NCBI GenBank assembly: GCA_032433765.1 | Contig: JAVIAB010000092.1 | Location: 38,639,718 to 38,703,717 of the forward strand | Reading direction: 5' to 3' | DNA: 64,000 nucleotides | Source: Megaustenia siamemsis | Taxonomy: Eukaryota; Mollusca; Gastropoda; Stylommatophora; Ariophantidae | Part shown: piece by piece, positions 32,740-44,451 of the stretch | Layout: each line of letters opens with the position of its first letter | Numbering within the stretch: position 1 is the first letter of the stretch | Notes under the pieces: model-generated | The model's database searches: none | What the model was told of the DNA's origin: nothing | The model's input: only the letters and a program-made list of their open reading frames with translations | Made by a program: the position numbers and the translations under genes

Positions 32740-33484
32740 TAACAATATTTATGAATTGAAATATATCGTCATAATTTCTTCTTATTTAAGCATTGACTTA
32801 CTTCACAATAGATAGTACAATAAATATTGCGAGAGAAACGAGAGAAACTTATTTCCTAAATTATGGGCTATATATTTACAATTCTGGTGACAAATTGCAA
32901 TCGGACGGTCCATTTCTAACTGGTGGGCGAAGATGAAATTCCAAATGTAGCTTTTATTTTTTATTTGGTGATGAAAAAAATTATGCCCCTAATACACCAC
33001 GTTTTGACCGTACCACGGACAATTTAACGTACACATATTACATGCTTTATTTAATAAATTACTAGTTAAAAAAAAGAAATAGTCGCATGCCCCGGTAAAT
33101 AAAAATGGCCTTTTCTTTTGTGTGCTATGTGCTGAATCAGCGGTTACTAGAATCAATGACTTTGAGCATAAAATTATGTCTTGCATTCAAATAGAACCAG
33201 ATATGTTCATTTCACTATAATTGATCACTGATCCAAGTAACAGCTGTTCTTCTGTCAATAAAAATACCATAGAATCATCTGCTTGACATATAACAGAAGA
33301 AATCGTTCCGTGCTACTCATAAACTACACATACAAAATACATTATATCAAGAATGTCTTACATAGATCATTTATACGTAGATCAACAATTAATAAACACG
33401 CCGTTATGTACTCGTAGATAAACAAAGAAATGCATAAAATAAAATATGCGTGGACAATATGTAATAACTGCGTATATACCAACA
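32740..33484. other. No gene recognised
   Basis: AT-rich. Frames here are short and on both strands. Confidence 0.5.
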
Positions 33485-33605
33485 AGGGCGTAATACCGAC
33501 CACATAACACCAAAAATCATGTGCCGAAGGTCTGTAAAATTTATGGTCACTAACACCATATTCCCTATACGCCACTCGCGTGAATGGGGTACTTTACATT
33601 TTTTT
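33485..33605 (+). mobile_element. SINE, 5'-truncated copy
   Basis: It starts inside the body ('ggcgtaataccgaccacata') and runs to 'ggtactttacattttttt'. The GGCGTGACGG box is altered. It ends in oligo-T like the full copies. Confidence 0.85.
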
Positions 33606-34275
33606 AATACCAACATAGAATGTTATGAAATATTCATCTACGTTTTATTTTATGAAATGCGCACCTACATAAAATGTTGGTTATTTTTTATAATGCACGC
33701 ACTTAAAGTATAACTAGTTGAGTTTTATAAAAGTACTCTTTCTACAGTGTTATGAAACGTTCAATCTAGAGGTATATTATGAAGCGAGCCCCTACTAGAG
33801 TATTATACAGTGTTCGATTGTGTACAGCGCTAGGGCACGTGCGAGCTGTAGTTTTATGTGCTTATGCGTTAGCTGGAAGCTAATTATGTTGATATATTAC
33901 CCCTTGCAACAGATTTCACTATATTTCTTCCTCCCTTTTCTCCATGTGTCATGGCAGATACCCCCAATCTTTGTGTCAGAGTGCCCTTTCGGAAAAATAC
34001 GACCTCATTGCTAAAAGCGGAACATTATGTGTCTGAACATAGAATGTATTCTCTTCAGAAAATGGAAGATCACAACTGTGGTATGATAATAACAAATGTA
34101 ACAAATCCGCCTTGAATGAGACCAGAAATTATATCAAGTATAGAGAGTGTGAAGCATTCTGATCAATATTGACGAAGAATCGACTTTGCTTTACATCGGG
34201 AAACCTGTCGTTGTTCTGTCATCAGAAACCCCAACGTTTAGAAGACAAAGAATGGCAACATTATGGAGTGGCTTG
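33606..34275. other. No gene recognised
   Basis: Nothing recognised; AT-rich. Confidence 0.5.
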
Positions 34276-35260
34276 ATGATTATCTATCTATCTATTGACC
34301 TTTCGAGCAGTAGGCGGCCCATTGGGCGTAGACCAAAATACTCCTTCTCTTATCTGAATTTTTGTTCCTGCAGTTTTCAATTCTTTTAAAGATATTTTAT
34401 CAAATCTCGCCATTTGTCTCTGTTCTGTGCAAGCAGCTCTATTTCATTGAGTGAGCCGATTCCTGCTACTCTTGCCTCTCTCATCAATGTTCTTCTCAGC
34501 GTCTCACTGGGTCTTCCTCTTTTTCTCTTACCTGTTGTTTCCTACATGAGGACTTGCTTTGCTATTCGGTTATTATCTCTTCTCATCACATGTCCAACAT
34601 ATGACCATCGTCTTTTCTTTATTACTGAAGATATTAGTGGTTGATTGGCGATTTCTCTAATTTCCTCGTTTGTTTTGAATCGTTCCACGCTATACCAAGT
34701 ATTTTCCTTCGAAATGTATTTTCGAATGCGTTCAACTTTGTTTCTATATCTCTTGTTGTTTTCCAGCTTTCACGCGCATATTAAGGGTTGATAGTACATT
34801 TGATTTGAATAGTCTAAGTTATGTGTTTGCGCTGATGAGTTTTGATTTCTACAACTTTTCAAGGCTTCTGAAAGACATTGCTGCTTTAGCTATTATGATT
34901 TTAATTTCTTTGCTTGTATCCCCTTCTCGGCCAACGTGACTTCCAAGATAGATAAAGTGATCGATTTCTTCCACTGGTTTGATTTCCTTGTATATTTTGT
35001 CGTCTGTTGGAATTAAGCATTTCGTGACTTTAGTCTTTTCATGATTGATCTCAAGCCTAATTTTGCTGGCTATTGATGATAGTTCATTTGTGTTTTCCTG
35101 CATCGTTTTTATCTGACTGTTGATGAGAATTATGTCATCAGTAAAGTAGAGGATGATATATATTTGATATATATGATCGATGATTATACTTGAGTCCAAA
35201 TCCGCTTCCTCTATGTTTCCTTTTTCACCCGTTGCGAGTTCAAAATAAATGTTTGCAGCT
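34276..35260 (-). pseudogene. LINE ORF2 3' half, GATA-tailed family, longer copy
   Basis: The minus frame 34849-35199 carries the end of the reverse transcriptase (LYFTDDIILINS, where YADD has become FTDD), a thumb-like segment with LEINHEKTKV, then EEIDHFIYLGSHVGREGD and AKAAMSF. Further along, antisense of 34400-34620 reads RDNNRIAKQ, KRKR-x-R-P-like and LLAQNRDRW-type segments, as in the cleaner copy at 42758-42961. The 3' end on the minus strand is a GATA-type tail (plus 'atctatctatct' at about 34280). 5'-truncated, with frameshifts. Confidence 0.75.
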
Positions 35261-36075
35261 TAAGACCAACAGACTCATAAGTTTCAATCCTTCACCGAGA
35301 AGGTCAACATAATTGGTATCTTTGAGGTTAGTGTGTCCGCTTTTTCATTGTCACGATTCCCCGTATGACCAAGGGAAAATACACACACCATCTCCTGACG
35401 TTTTGATACGTCAATGTGTATATATCAAGGACGATATATGTACAAGGACGCGCACAATCGATAACACGTTATCTTTGTCTAGGACTTCGGCGTCCATTAG
35501 GTCTTACATTATTTTCTGAAAAACGCAGCAAAGTCTCAGCAGAATTTGCAAAGCCTATTTTAGAGAGGAAGTTTTACTGAGTGAATTGAGGAAATAAAAA
35601 TCTAGGAATTTGTTTAAAATTTTATGGAAATTATACTTTTCTTTATAGAATTTTAATTTGATGGGAAGTGGCTTATAGCTTACTCTTTTGTACTTTTTTG
35701 TTGCCGAGGTTTCTTGTATTTGCTCAACTTGATCACAAACCCTCATTATGTTGTCCGTCCCGAAAGGATTGGGATCAAAATCTCACCACACTTTGAGGTC
35801 AAGGATAAACGTGAAGCTCTTAGTTAGACTTGAACCGTGTACCTCTGATACTAATAAGTGCAGCTTAATCTCAAAGGCCCCAATCACTATCATTACGGCA
35901 TTGCAAATCGACGGAGAAAATGCAATATGATCACGTTTAATTCACACGTTAGCCGATTACGAGACAAAGAAATTAAAATCAAAGATTACTTTATGTAATA
36001 CTTTTAATCGTGGAAGGTACAAGCTTACTGCTACAGAAGATATTAAAATGTGGGCACCAATTAAACAAAAAGAAG
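35261..36075. other. No gene recognised
   Basis: Short overlapping frames (35313-35519, 35555-35746, 35748-35930) with no family motif. Confidence 0.5.

Positions 36076-36078
<3 letters not shown>

Positions 36079-36110
<32 letters not shown>
36079..36110. repeat. (TA)n microsatellite
   Basis: Pure TA tract of about 32 bases. Confidence 0.95.
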
Positions 36111-36113
<3 letters not shown>

Positions 36114-36599
36114 CTGTATACTATGCGCAATGGGTGACTGGTGTATACTGAACGAGTTCATCATCCTGTGCAATATTTAACAGATTAATTAGTTGTGACA
36201 AAAATAGAGTTGTCTACTGTAATAATGAACCAAAAGACAGATGTGTAATAAAGAAATCCATATTTGACGTTTAACTAATACAACACATGTATCTGTCATT
36301 GATAAGGATGGAAAGTTAAAAAAAGAGACAAAATACACATAACATGCAATTGGTTTTCAGAACACACTGGAAAAAATTGCGGCCGCTTAAAATTATACTT
36401 GAAACTGATGCAGTTCATTACCTGCTTAACTTTTTTTTATATAACTTGATGACACAGGCCAAGCAGCACAATTTCAGAGCAAATGACATGTTCTGGAAAT
36501 GTTATTCTTTATTGAGTCTTCAGTATTTTGACAGTATAAATGTCTGACACTCTCGTCAATTGCCTTTCCTAATTAATCACGTTGGTACAGGTTGAACTA

Positions 36600-36860
36600 C
36601 TAAACATAATCCAAACAAGACAAGAGATTTTTGGGCCATGTTAAAAGACACAGCAGCCTAATAAAAGTAATCGTGGAAGGGGAAATACGAGGTAAAAGAG
36701 GCAGAGATAGACCAAGGCTAACATGGATTAGTTTCATCAAAAGATGGACAATTCAACCTATAACAGACAATCTGCACCTTCCAGGCAAGTGACTGTGGAA
36801 TGGCGCTCAATGGTAGTCAAACTTCGATGCGGGGACGGCACTCAATGATGACGACGTTAC
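36600..36860 (+). pseudogene. LINE ORF2 C-terminal fragment
   Basis: Plus-strand reading gives GHVKRHSSLIKVIVEGEI, then RGKRGRDRPRLTWISFIKRW and, after a frame change, VEWRSMVVKLRCGDGTQ and a stop near 36849. The order GHV, EGE-x-x-GKRGRGRPR-x-T-W and WRSMV is typical of another LINE family with an ORF2 C-terminus ending just before a TGA-rich tail ('tgatgacgacg'). 5'-truncated. Confidence 0.75.
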
Positions 36861-36869
36861 AGGATTTAT

Positions 36870-37370
36870 GTGTGTATATATGTATATATATGTATGTGTA
36901 TAATATATTATGTATGTATGTATGTCTCTGTGTGCATATACACGTACTCTACTTGCTGACGGAAGACATATTATCTCTACCGTCAACTCTCTAAATCTAT
37001 CATTTCTCTTGTTGACTGCCAATCAAACTTTTTTCTTTAAATGTCTGGAATAATGGTATCATCGCGTTCTGTTACTATCACTTCACCCTTAAGTTTTCCA
37101 ATTGTGAGAATACATTCTTGCTGTTCATTGCTTATTACATGGCCTACAATCATGATTCTTTGCTTCTGATATCGATAATATGTTTTCTTTTTGACTTGTC
37201 TGTTTCATAATTCTTTGTTACTCGTATTTTCAAAGCACGTCTTTAAGAATCACATTACAATTAACTGCAAAGATTTTCATGTCCATTGTTTGTTGACTAC
37301 AATTAACACCAATCAATAGTGAAGACTTTTTTTAAATTACAGTGAAGAACACTTATAATATATGTATATA

Positions 37371-37416
<46 letters not shown>

Positions 37417-37453
37417 TAAAGTGGTGACGATGCTGTGAATGTCATCTGTTGTG

Positions 37454-37497
<44 letters not shown>
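36870..37497. repeat. (TA)n microsatellites and AT-rich spacer
   Basis: TA or TATG tracts at about 36875-36925, 37359-37412 and 37459-37497. Between them (36960-37350) nothing recognised. Confidence 0.85.
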
Positions 37498-37501
<4 letters not shown>

Positions 37502-37715
37502 CATATCATCAAGTAGCATGCCTGCTAGCGTATGTGTTATCCTTCCTGTTGTTGACCTGCCAAGCCATTATCTTAAACTGTATGGTATATTTTCTTTTTG
37601 TTTCCCTCTATCACTTCGTCTCTCAATTGTCATAATATATTTCAGCTGTTCCCTTCTCATTAAATGGCCAAAAAATGATGATTGTTTCTTCCTAATTTTG
37701 AAAATTTGCTCTCTC
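37502..37715 (-). mobile_element. LINE 3' fragment, GAT-tailed family, copy 2
   Basis: Antisense match to 46012-46265: 'catcaagtagcatgcctgct' then 'gttgttgacctgccaagcca', 'tcccctatcactt'-like and 'ggccaaaaaatgatgattg' in the same order. TA tracts adjoin both ends (37459-37497 and 37720-37766). Confidence 0.7.
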
Positions 37716-37720
37716 TCTCT

Positions 37721-37752
<32 letters not shown>

Positions 37753-38240
37753 TATAAAAATATATAATCTCACGAGTAGCTCAAAAAAAGTATCATAACT
37801 CTTGGTATTTCGTAACTTGTCATAAACACACATGGCATACGACATTGATTGACTGATGCATGACATCAGTTCAATGGAGCTGAAGCGATGGAAATTGAGG
37901 CGTCGATCGAAGGGATAGATTAGTGTCAATTCAAATCAAAACATTATAGGGTAAATGAGATGTCCATATGGTCTTGATAACCTTACAGATATAAGTCTGT
38001 ACTTGGGGTATGACTAATTATGGCCATGCAATTCATTACATGTCTTAGACTCGTTAAACAGCAATGCTTCATTACAGAACTATGAGAAGACGCTGAAGGG
38101 CCAAACATTTGCTCTACGAGGACTGTTTCTGATGATCAAGACAGCCTCCTGCTTGAAAGCTCTATATAATGAGTTTCCAATTACTCTAACTCGCTACACA
38201 GCTATGACTCATACAATATATTAAACGCATTACACAGTAA
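37716..38240. other. (TA)n at 37720-37766, then no gene
   Basis: The tract after 37766 is unique-looking. 'ggccaaacatttgctctacg' near 38100 resembles the words near 10910 in reverse complement. Confidence 0.5.
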
Positions 38241-38274
38241 TGATCCATTTCAGAAGTGTGAGTCGCAACACAGC

Positions 38275-38462
38275 CATGACTCATTACATATCAGTTATTA
38301 TGACTCTTCATACAGCAGTGAGTCATTACCAGACTAGCACTAGTTACAGCGCTATGGTTCCTTACACAACCATGACTCATTACATATCAGTTATTATGAC
38401 TCTTCATACAGCAGTGAGTCATTGCCAGACTAGCACTAGTTACAGCGCTATGGTCATTACAC
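38275..38462. repeat. 96-bp tandem duplication
   Basis: Two units starting 'catgactcattacatatcag' at 38275 and 38371, nearly identical, differing by one substitution and a short deletion at the end. The plus frame 38240-38470 simply follows the duplication. Confidence 0.93.
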
Positions 38463-38539
38463 AGCTATGACTCATTATGCAATTCACATTATTTATATAA
38501 CTACCAGTGGTTGAGATTTTATATCTCCATATTCAAAGT

Positions 38540-39180
38540 GTGGATGGTTGCAATAAAAGTGTTGATCATGATGAAAGTGCATTCATTCACGATGTAAGTG
38601 TATGCATTCATGATGAAAGTGCAATAATTCACGATGTAAGTGTATGCATTTATGATGAAAGTGCAAGTATTCATGATGAAAGTGCAAACATTCACGATGA
38701 AAGTGCATTCATTCACGATGAAAGTGCAAGCATTCACGATGTAAGTGTAAGGATTCATGATGAAAGTGCATTAATTCACGATGTAAGTGTATGCATTTAT
38801 GATAAAAGTGCAAGCATTCATGATAAAAGTGCAATCATTCACGATGAAAGCGCAAGCACTCATGATGAAAGCGCAAGCATTCACGATGAAAGCGCAATCA
38901 TTCACGATGAAAGTGCATGCATCAACAATGTAATTGCATGCATTCACGATGAAAGTGCAAGCATTCTCGATGAAAGTGCAAACATTCACGATGAAAGTGC
39001 AAGCATTCACGATGAAAGTGCATGCATTCACAATCAAAGTGCATGCATTCACAATGTAATTGCATGCATTCACGATGAAAGTGCATTCATTCACAATGAA
39101 AATGAAAGCATTCACAATGAAAGTGAAAGCATTCACGATGAAAGTGAAGCATTCACGATGAAAGTGCATGAATTCATGAT
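38540..39180. repeat. 21-bp satellite array
   Basis: About 30 units of a 21-bp sequence like 'gcaagcattcacgatgaaagt'. The unit is seven codons with no stop on either strand: the plus frame 38507-39289 reads repeats of IHDESAx, and minus frames 38519-38758 and 38771-39352 read repeats of CTFIVNA. An indel near 39148 shifts the plus frame. I take the frames as by-products. Confidence 0.95.
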
Positions 39181-39189
39181 GAAAACTCA

Positions 39190-39410
39190 TAACCTCCCAG
39201 GTTCTGTCGAATGGATGACATTCCACAGAATTATAATGTTTAGTTTGATCCCAGGTTCTGTCGAGTTTATTGAAATTCCACAAGGATGAAATTTCCAAGA
39301 TGAAAAAGAGCCCTAAAACTGAATTCCGCAAATATATAAAAGAGAATTCCACAACTAATTCATGAGATATGTAAAGGAAAACTCCACAACCAATTCATGA
39401 AATATGTAAA
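39190..39410. repeat. Degenerate short tandem DNA
   Basis: The words 'cccaggttctgtcgaatgg' and 'cccaggttctgtcgagttt' form a pair; 'actccacaaccaattcatga' and 'attccacaactaattcatga' form another, with about 35-bp spacing. Confidence 0.65.
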
Positions 39411-39632
39411 AAAAAAACAACTTAACAACTAAAACATTAAGTATGAGAATGTGAAATAGATACTGTTTTATCATCTCTTTGACGCTGCTTCTATAAGATC
39501 ACTCGGAAATATGACTTTATGGTGGATGACAAATATATCTGAAGACAAGACGCCGGGTACGACTGGAATGAAAGTAGTCAATGGTTCGAAGTTAACTTAT
39601 TGTATCTGGATCAGTGAACTATAGCATAATAG

Positions 39633-39801
39633 CCTTTAATGGGTACCTGATTTTTTTTCAGGGAAAGTGAATCGGCACGGGCGTAATACCGACCACATTA
39701 CCCCAAAAATCATGTGCCGAAGGTCTGTAAAATGTATGGTCACTAACACCATATTCCCTATACGCCACTTGGCGTGACGGGGGCTCTTTACTTTTTTTTT
39801 A
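39633..39801 (+). mobile_element. SINE, 5'-truncated copy
   Basis: Contains 'ctttaatgggtacctgattt', 'ggaaagtgaatcggcacggg', 'ggtctgtaaaatgtatggtc', 'cttggcgtgacgggggctct' and an oligo-T tail. The tRNA head is missing. Confidence 0.9.
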
Positions 39802-40219
39802 ACACAACATTAGCCAAAACTTTAACTTTGAAATTACTTTTTTCCCTTTAAATCAACCCTAACGCAATATTCGCTAAAAACGTGAAATTTAAAATCACAT
39901 TTTCTCATAACTCAAACCCTGGCCAAAGAAATGCAATAACTTAGCACTACATGGACCATAGCGTTAACCTGAACTACTTTACTTCATGCCGGGCACCAGA
40001 CAACCAGCCATAGGCTAGCCTTTTCACACAGCATAATATAGTACCGTATGCAACCTTAAACATTAGAATAACTACACCAATCACATCACACATACAATAA
40101 TATAAACTACCTCACTCTGTGAACAACAGTGATAATAACATGCACGTTAACAGAGACTCAATACAAGCTATACGTCTATATGTGTTTTAACAAACTCACT
40201 TTTACTCCTGATTGTAATG
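39802..40219. other. No gene recognised
   Basis: AT-rich, with nothing recognised. Confidence 0.5.
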
Positions 40220-41675
40220 GATGAAAGACCATTATAGGAAATGATAGTTTAGGAAAAAGAAATGAAAGAGGGGAAACATTAATATAATTTTGTGAGGAAA
40301 ACAGGCTGATAATATGTAACACATATTTGAGCAAGAGAAAAGGAAACTATACACATGGAAAAGTCCTGGAGATAAGAAGAGGAATCAAATAGATTACATA
40401 ATGATAAAAGATAGGTTCTGTAACAGCGCCAAGAAAACTAAAACCTATCCACGAGCAGATATCAACTCAGATCACAATCCTGTAATGATTACAATAATAG
40501 TCAAACTAAATTTATTTAAAAAAAACCAAAAGAATAATTCATCAACAATACCACTAGACATAATAGTTTTAAGACAAACAATGTTAAAGATGCTTATACA
40601 ATACAAGTAAAGAACGCATATCAGAAGCTGCTAGAAGAAGGGTTTAAGCAGTACAGAAGAGATAATCTAGATGAAAAAGTTGCAACCAAATGGCAATGCA
40701 TTAAGAAAAGCATATACGAAACCTGCGACATCTTATCCAAAAAAGGAAAAGAACAAAAAAAAAACAAAAATGGATAACTGGCATCATCTTAGAAAAAAAT
40801 GAAAACGAGGATTATCGAAGAACCCTACCCAATACAATGAAATAGATAATGAAATACGCACAATTTGCAAGACAGCAAAAGAAGACTGGCTCAGCCAAAG
40901 ATGTCTAGAAATCAAACTTTGGAAAATAAACAAGATTTAAGAGCGATGCACACAGAACTAAATAGAATAACTAGTACAAAAACAAGCTACAGAAAGTGGA
41001 TATAATACAACAAAAGAGGAAAAATGCTACTGAACAACAAAGATATAATCAATAGATGGCGGGAATATACAAAATCAACAGAATTATTCTATGACGAAAG
41101 GGAAAAGAAACAAATTATAAAATGTACGTCAGGCTATGAAATATTAAAATCTGAAGTGGAAAAAGCTGTACAAACAATGAAAATGGTAAAAACTGCGGGG
41201 CCTGACAACATACAGATAGCGATCATAAAGTCACTAAATGCCTTTGGCACTGAAGTGATTACAGACATATGCAACGACATATACCACACAGGATACATAT
41301 CAAATGAACTTAAAACATCAACATTCATCGCATTGCCTGAAAAGAATGGTGCAGATGAATGCAGCGATTTTAGAACAATAAGCCTAATGAGCCTTGTATA
41401 AAAAATCTTGCTAAAAGTTATTAGAAGGAGGAATTCAGAATAAAAGCAATTTTGAATTAGAAGAACAACGATTTGGATTCAAGAAAAAAACGGTGGGACA
41501 AAAGAAACTATATTCTACATGTGACCATTATTCTAAAAGTACACAGAAGTAAGCAAACAAATATATGCTTACTTCATGAACTAAAGCTTTCGATAGAATA
41601 CATCATTAGTAATTTATAGACTGCCTAAAAGATATACATCTAGATGACACAAACGACTAATATGTAATTTATACA

Positions 41676-41685
41676 GGGAGCAAAC
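41676..41685 (+). repeat. SINE target-site duplication, left
   Basis: 'gggagcaaac' is repeated after the SINE at 41952-41961. Allowing one mismatch the duplication extends leftwards to 13-14 bases (tac-a/t-gggagcaaac). Confidence 0.88.
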
Positions 41686-41951
41686 GGGAGCCGCGATAGC
41701 TCAGTGGTTAGTGAACTGGACTACAAAGGACAAGGGGTAGGGTTCGATCCCAACCGACGGCTTCCGGGTTCACCCAACCTTTAATGGGTACCGGATTTTT
41801 TTTCTGGGAAAGTGAAGCGGCACGGGTGTAGTACCGACCACATTACCCCACAAATCATGTGCCAAAGGTCTGTAAAATTTATGGTCACTAACACCATATT
41901 CCCTATACGCCTCTTGGCGTGACGGGGGTACTTTACTTTTTTTTTTTTACT
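41686..41951 (+). mobile_element. SINE, full-length tRNA-derived copy with target duplication
   Basis: The reference copy in this window. The tRNA-like head 'gggagccgcgatagc' continues with box A 'tagctcagtggttagtg' and box B 'gggttcgatcccaac'; the body has 'ggcttccgggttcaccc', 'gggtaccgg', 'cggcacggg', 'ccatattccctatacgcc', 'ggcgtgacgggggtac' and an oligo-T tail. SINEs are transcribed by RNA polymerase III from boxes A and B and copied by a partner LINE. The tRNA-like head cannot be a working tRNA: the acceptor end is replaced by SINE body. Cephalopod tRNA-derived SINEs are known; I cannot name this family by eye. Confidence 0.95.
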
Positions 41952-42650
41952 GGGAGCAAACAGCAATAATAAAATATAACAAAGCCAACTCTACACCTAT
42001 TGATATAAAAAGAAGAGTAAGACAGGGATGCATCCTATTACCAAGATTTTTCAATCTATACACTGAGCAAATCTTTAAAAAATTCACAGAGATGCCAGCC
42101 CTAGAAAATAATGGAAAAATAATCGATAACCTAAGATATGCTGATGATAATGTATTACTTGCAGACAATCCTGAAGATCTACAATTACTCAATGAAATAA
42201 ATATGACAAGCAAAAAATATGGATTAGATATCTATATCAAAAAGACTAAAAGTGTGTTCAATAACAAAGATAACACTCAAAATCTACAAGTGGATATCAA
42301 AGTTGAAGGAATAGACCTGGAGACATTTCAGAACTACAACTACCTTTGTACATACAATAACGAGTGATGGAAAATGTAAAACTAAAATAAACAAAAGAAT
42401 AGGAATAGCAAAAAGTAATTTAATATCATGAAAAGTATATTAACATCAAAACAAATAACACTAGTTGTTATACGAAGAATAGCAAAATGTTATATACTCT
42501 CAACATTTCTCTATGGTGTAGAAACATGGATATTGGATAAGAAAACATAAAAAATTGAGGCAAGGTCACTTAAATTTGTATTTGTCATTAAATGATATTG
42601 GACCAAAAGCCAGAAGGACAATGTGCCGTTGGGTGATTAAAAAGGGTTCA

Positions 42651-43005
42651 AACTAACTATCTATCTATCTATTGACCTTTCGAGCCGTAACCGGCCCATA
42701 GGGCGTAGACCAAGATACACCTTCTCCTATATGAATTTTTGTTCTAGCAGTTTTCTTTTAAAGATATTTTATCAAATCTCGCCATCTGTCTCTGTTCTGT
42801 GCAAGCAGTTCTATCTCATTGAGGGAGCCGATTCCTGCTGCTCTTGCCTCTCTCATCAATGTTCTTCTCAGTGTCTCCCTGGGTCTTCCTCTTTTTCTTT
42901 TACCTGTTGTTTCCCATATGAGGGCTTGCTTTGCTATTCGATTATTATCTCTTCTCATCACATGTCCAACGTATGACCATCGTCTTTTCTTTATTACTAC
43001 GTTTC
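42651..43005 (-). pseudogene. LINE 3' fragment, GATA-tailed family, short copy
   Basis: The minus frame 42758-42961 reads MRRDNNRIAKQALIWETTGK, then KRKRGRPRETLRRTL, and ELLAQNRDRWRDLIKYL, the classic C-terminus of a LINE ORF2. The 3' tail on the minus strand is GATA-type (plus 'ctatctatctatctattg' at about 42657). A longer copy is at 34276-35260. It faces the LINE at 40220-42645. Confidence 0.85.
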
Positions 43006-43139
43006 ATTAACAACATCGTTTTTACGATAGCGGCTTGTTAAACCTCTGATCAACGGTTCTATACCAAGCCGGAGAAAAATAATTCCTCCATTTTGGAAAC
43101 AACCGGAACACTAGCTCAAACTAACTGCTGCAAACAAAA

Positions 43140-43452
43140 TGTTTTTTTTTTTTTTTTTTGCATACAGTAAAATAGAGGTTCATATTACGGATTGCAATGT
43201 ATGTGGGGTTATTGTGCTAGTGACCATATTTTTTTACGACCACAGCACATATTTGGGTAATGTGTTCAATGTCACGCCAGGCCGCTTTTACATGTCAGAA
43301 AAATCTCTGGTACCCAGTTTTAAAGGCTAGGTGAACCCCGCAGCCTTGTCGGTCGGAAAAAAAACTCTTCTCTTCTGGACACTCAACTCGACTTGGAAGC
43401 TGACTTCTGATTAGAAGCGAACACACTAACTACTCAGCCACCGAGGCTATTT
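43140..43452 (-). mobile_element. Divergent SINE with a different tRNA-like head
   Basis: On the minus strand: head 'atagcctcggtggctgagta' with box A 'ggctgagtagttagtgtg', then body segments related to the main SINE: 'gggttcacct'-like, 'gggtaccagag', 'tgacattgaacacattaccc' and 'ggtcactagcacaataacc'. The tail is opposite in base: a plus-strand T-run (43141-43159), thus oligo-A in SINE orientation. It is older and belongs to a sister subfamily. Confidence 0.65.
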
Positions 43453-43838
43453 TGTGCTCAAGGGAAAAACAAAACTGCTGCAAGTATTTAAATATCTGTC
43501 ACTAGCATGTGTTTACTATGGTTAACTTTCTTGATTAATCACATGGGCTCTACAAATTTTTCACCGGCCTTCATCCGCAACGCGATGTATCACGCTTCAC
43601 ACGTGCATATTTGATACAGTCTAAATAAAAGAACAGAAATGTATTTATTTACTGAACGCTTCTCTATTTAATTAATACATTTTTCTTGCAGTAAAAATAA
43701 TGCATTGCGCCTTCGGTCACTTTTGTTGAGTTGCATGTTTATGATAGTCTTGGTTAGACTGCTTAATAATGCCTCTGAGTTGGAGAGTTAGTGTTATTCA
43801 TTTAAGGCATGCCTTGGCATTGTTGCAAGAAGGTATGT
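43453..43838. other. No gene recognised
   Basis: AT-rich, with nothing recognised. Confidence 0.5.
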
Positions 43839-44200
43839 AAGTGCGATCATTTGTCAGACATCTTGCAATAACCATACTCTCGATCATTCAAAGACTGTGA
43901 AATCGTGTTATCAACACCAACCAGAACAGTGGAGGAAGTCAGAATGTCTGGGCGTTCAGGAATAACAGATTTGTAACAAGATCGATTCGAGACTCTCGTG
44001 CCGCCGGGAGATGAGAAAATGTACTGGAATCGCAAAGGCAATCAAAATGGAGCTACATGCATCGACACTGGCAACAACAAACGATCTTTGCAAAAGATGT
44101 CATGATTACAATATTTACCTCAAACGCCCTGCACTGCCCTCATCTGTCTCTTCCAGCCATACATAAACCGATTAAACTCTTCGTTTTGCTTGGTATCGTA
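43839..44200 (+). pseudogene. Possible Tc1-like transposase N-terminal remnant
   Basis: Broken plus frames give HSKTV, TVEEVRMSGRSGITDL, QDRFETL and, near 44150, SSSHT. This follows loosely the HTH-linker-HTH order with the GRPR-like hinge of Tc1 transposases. The frames are too damaged to be sure. It may belong with the fragment at 44715. Confidence 0.3.
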
Positions 44201-44451
44201 TTTATTTCCTAATTACCAGTTCAAGAGGTAAAATAACATTTAACAATAGCAGATTTCATATGTTGATTGATTAGGTGTTTACTCAACAAGGCATCATCGG
44301 ATTGGGTGATTACTGTGTAAGTGGATCTCTCATTGCACGAGATATGCATTTATATAAAAATCACTTCATCGTATCAAACGGGAGATAATGGGCATTGATA
44401 ATACGATTTTGTTCAGCCTCTGGTATTCACAATTCCAACTTGAGGCAATAT

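Larger units (their letters stand above)
40220..42645 (+). pseudogene. LINE ORF2 (APE endonuclease end and reverse transcriptase), split by a SINE
   Basis: This is the longest LINE copy here. The endonuclease end shows KRNERGETLI, FCEENRLIICNT and the SDHNPV motif at 40467-40484, the C-terminal catalytic box of apurinic-type endonucleases. The reverse transcriptase follows: EVEKAVQTMKMVKTAGPDNI, ITDICNDIYHTGYI, LKTSTFIALPEK and DFRTISLMS in the frame 41024-41401. After a SINE (41686-41951) it resumes with RRVRQGCILLPRFFNLY, then YADD at 42137-42148 in NLRYADDNVLLAD, a YNYL (usually YLG) segment and LYGVETWILDKKT. Stops and frameshifts interrupt each part. Removing the SINE and one duplication would make the frame around the insertion continuous, so the LINE frame there was still open when the SINE landed, or nearly so. 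The 3' end is cut near 42645, where a second LINE in opposite orientation begins. Confidence 0.85.

Noticed and set aside
38507..39289. 260-residue IHDESA repeat protein
   Set aside because: The 21-bp unit keeps both strands open; no promoter, domain or splice support.
41686..41760. tRNA gene
   Set aside because: Boxes A and B are present but the acceptor stem is not completed; it is the head of a SINE.
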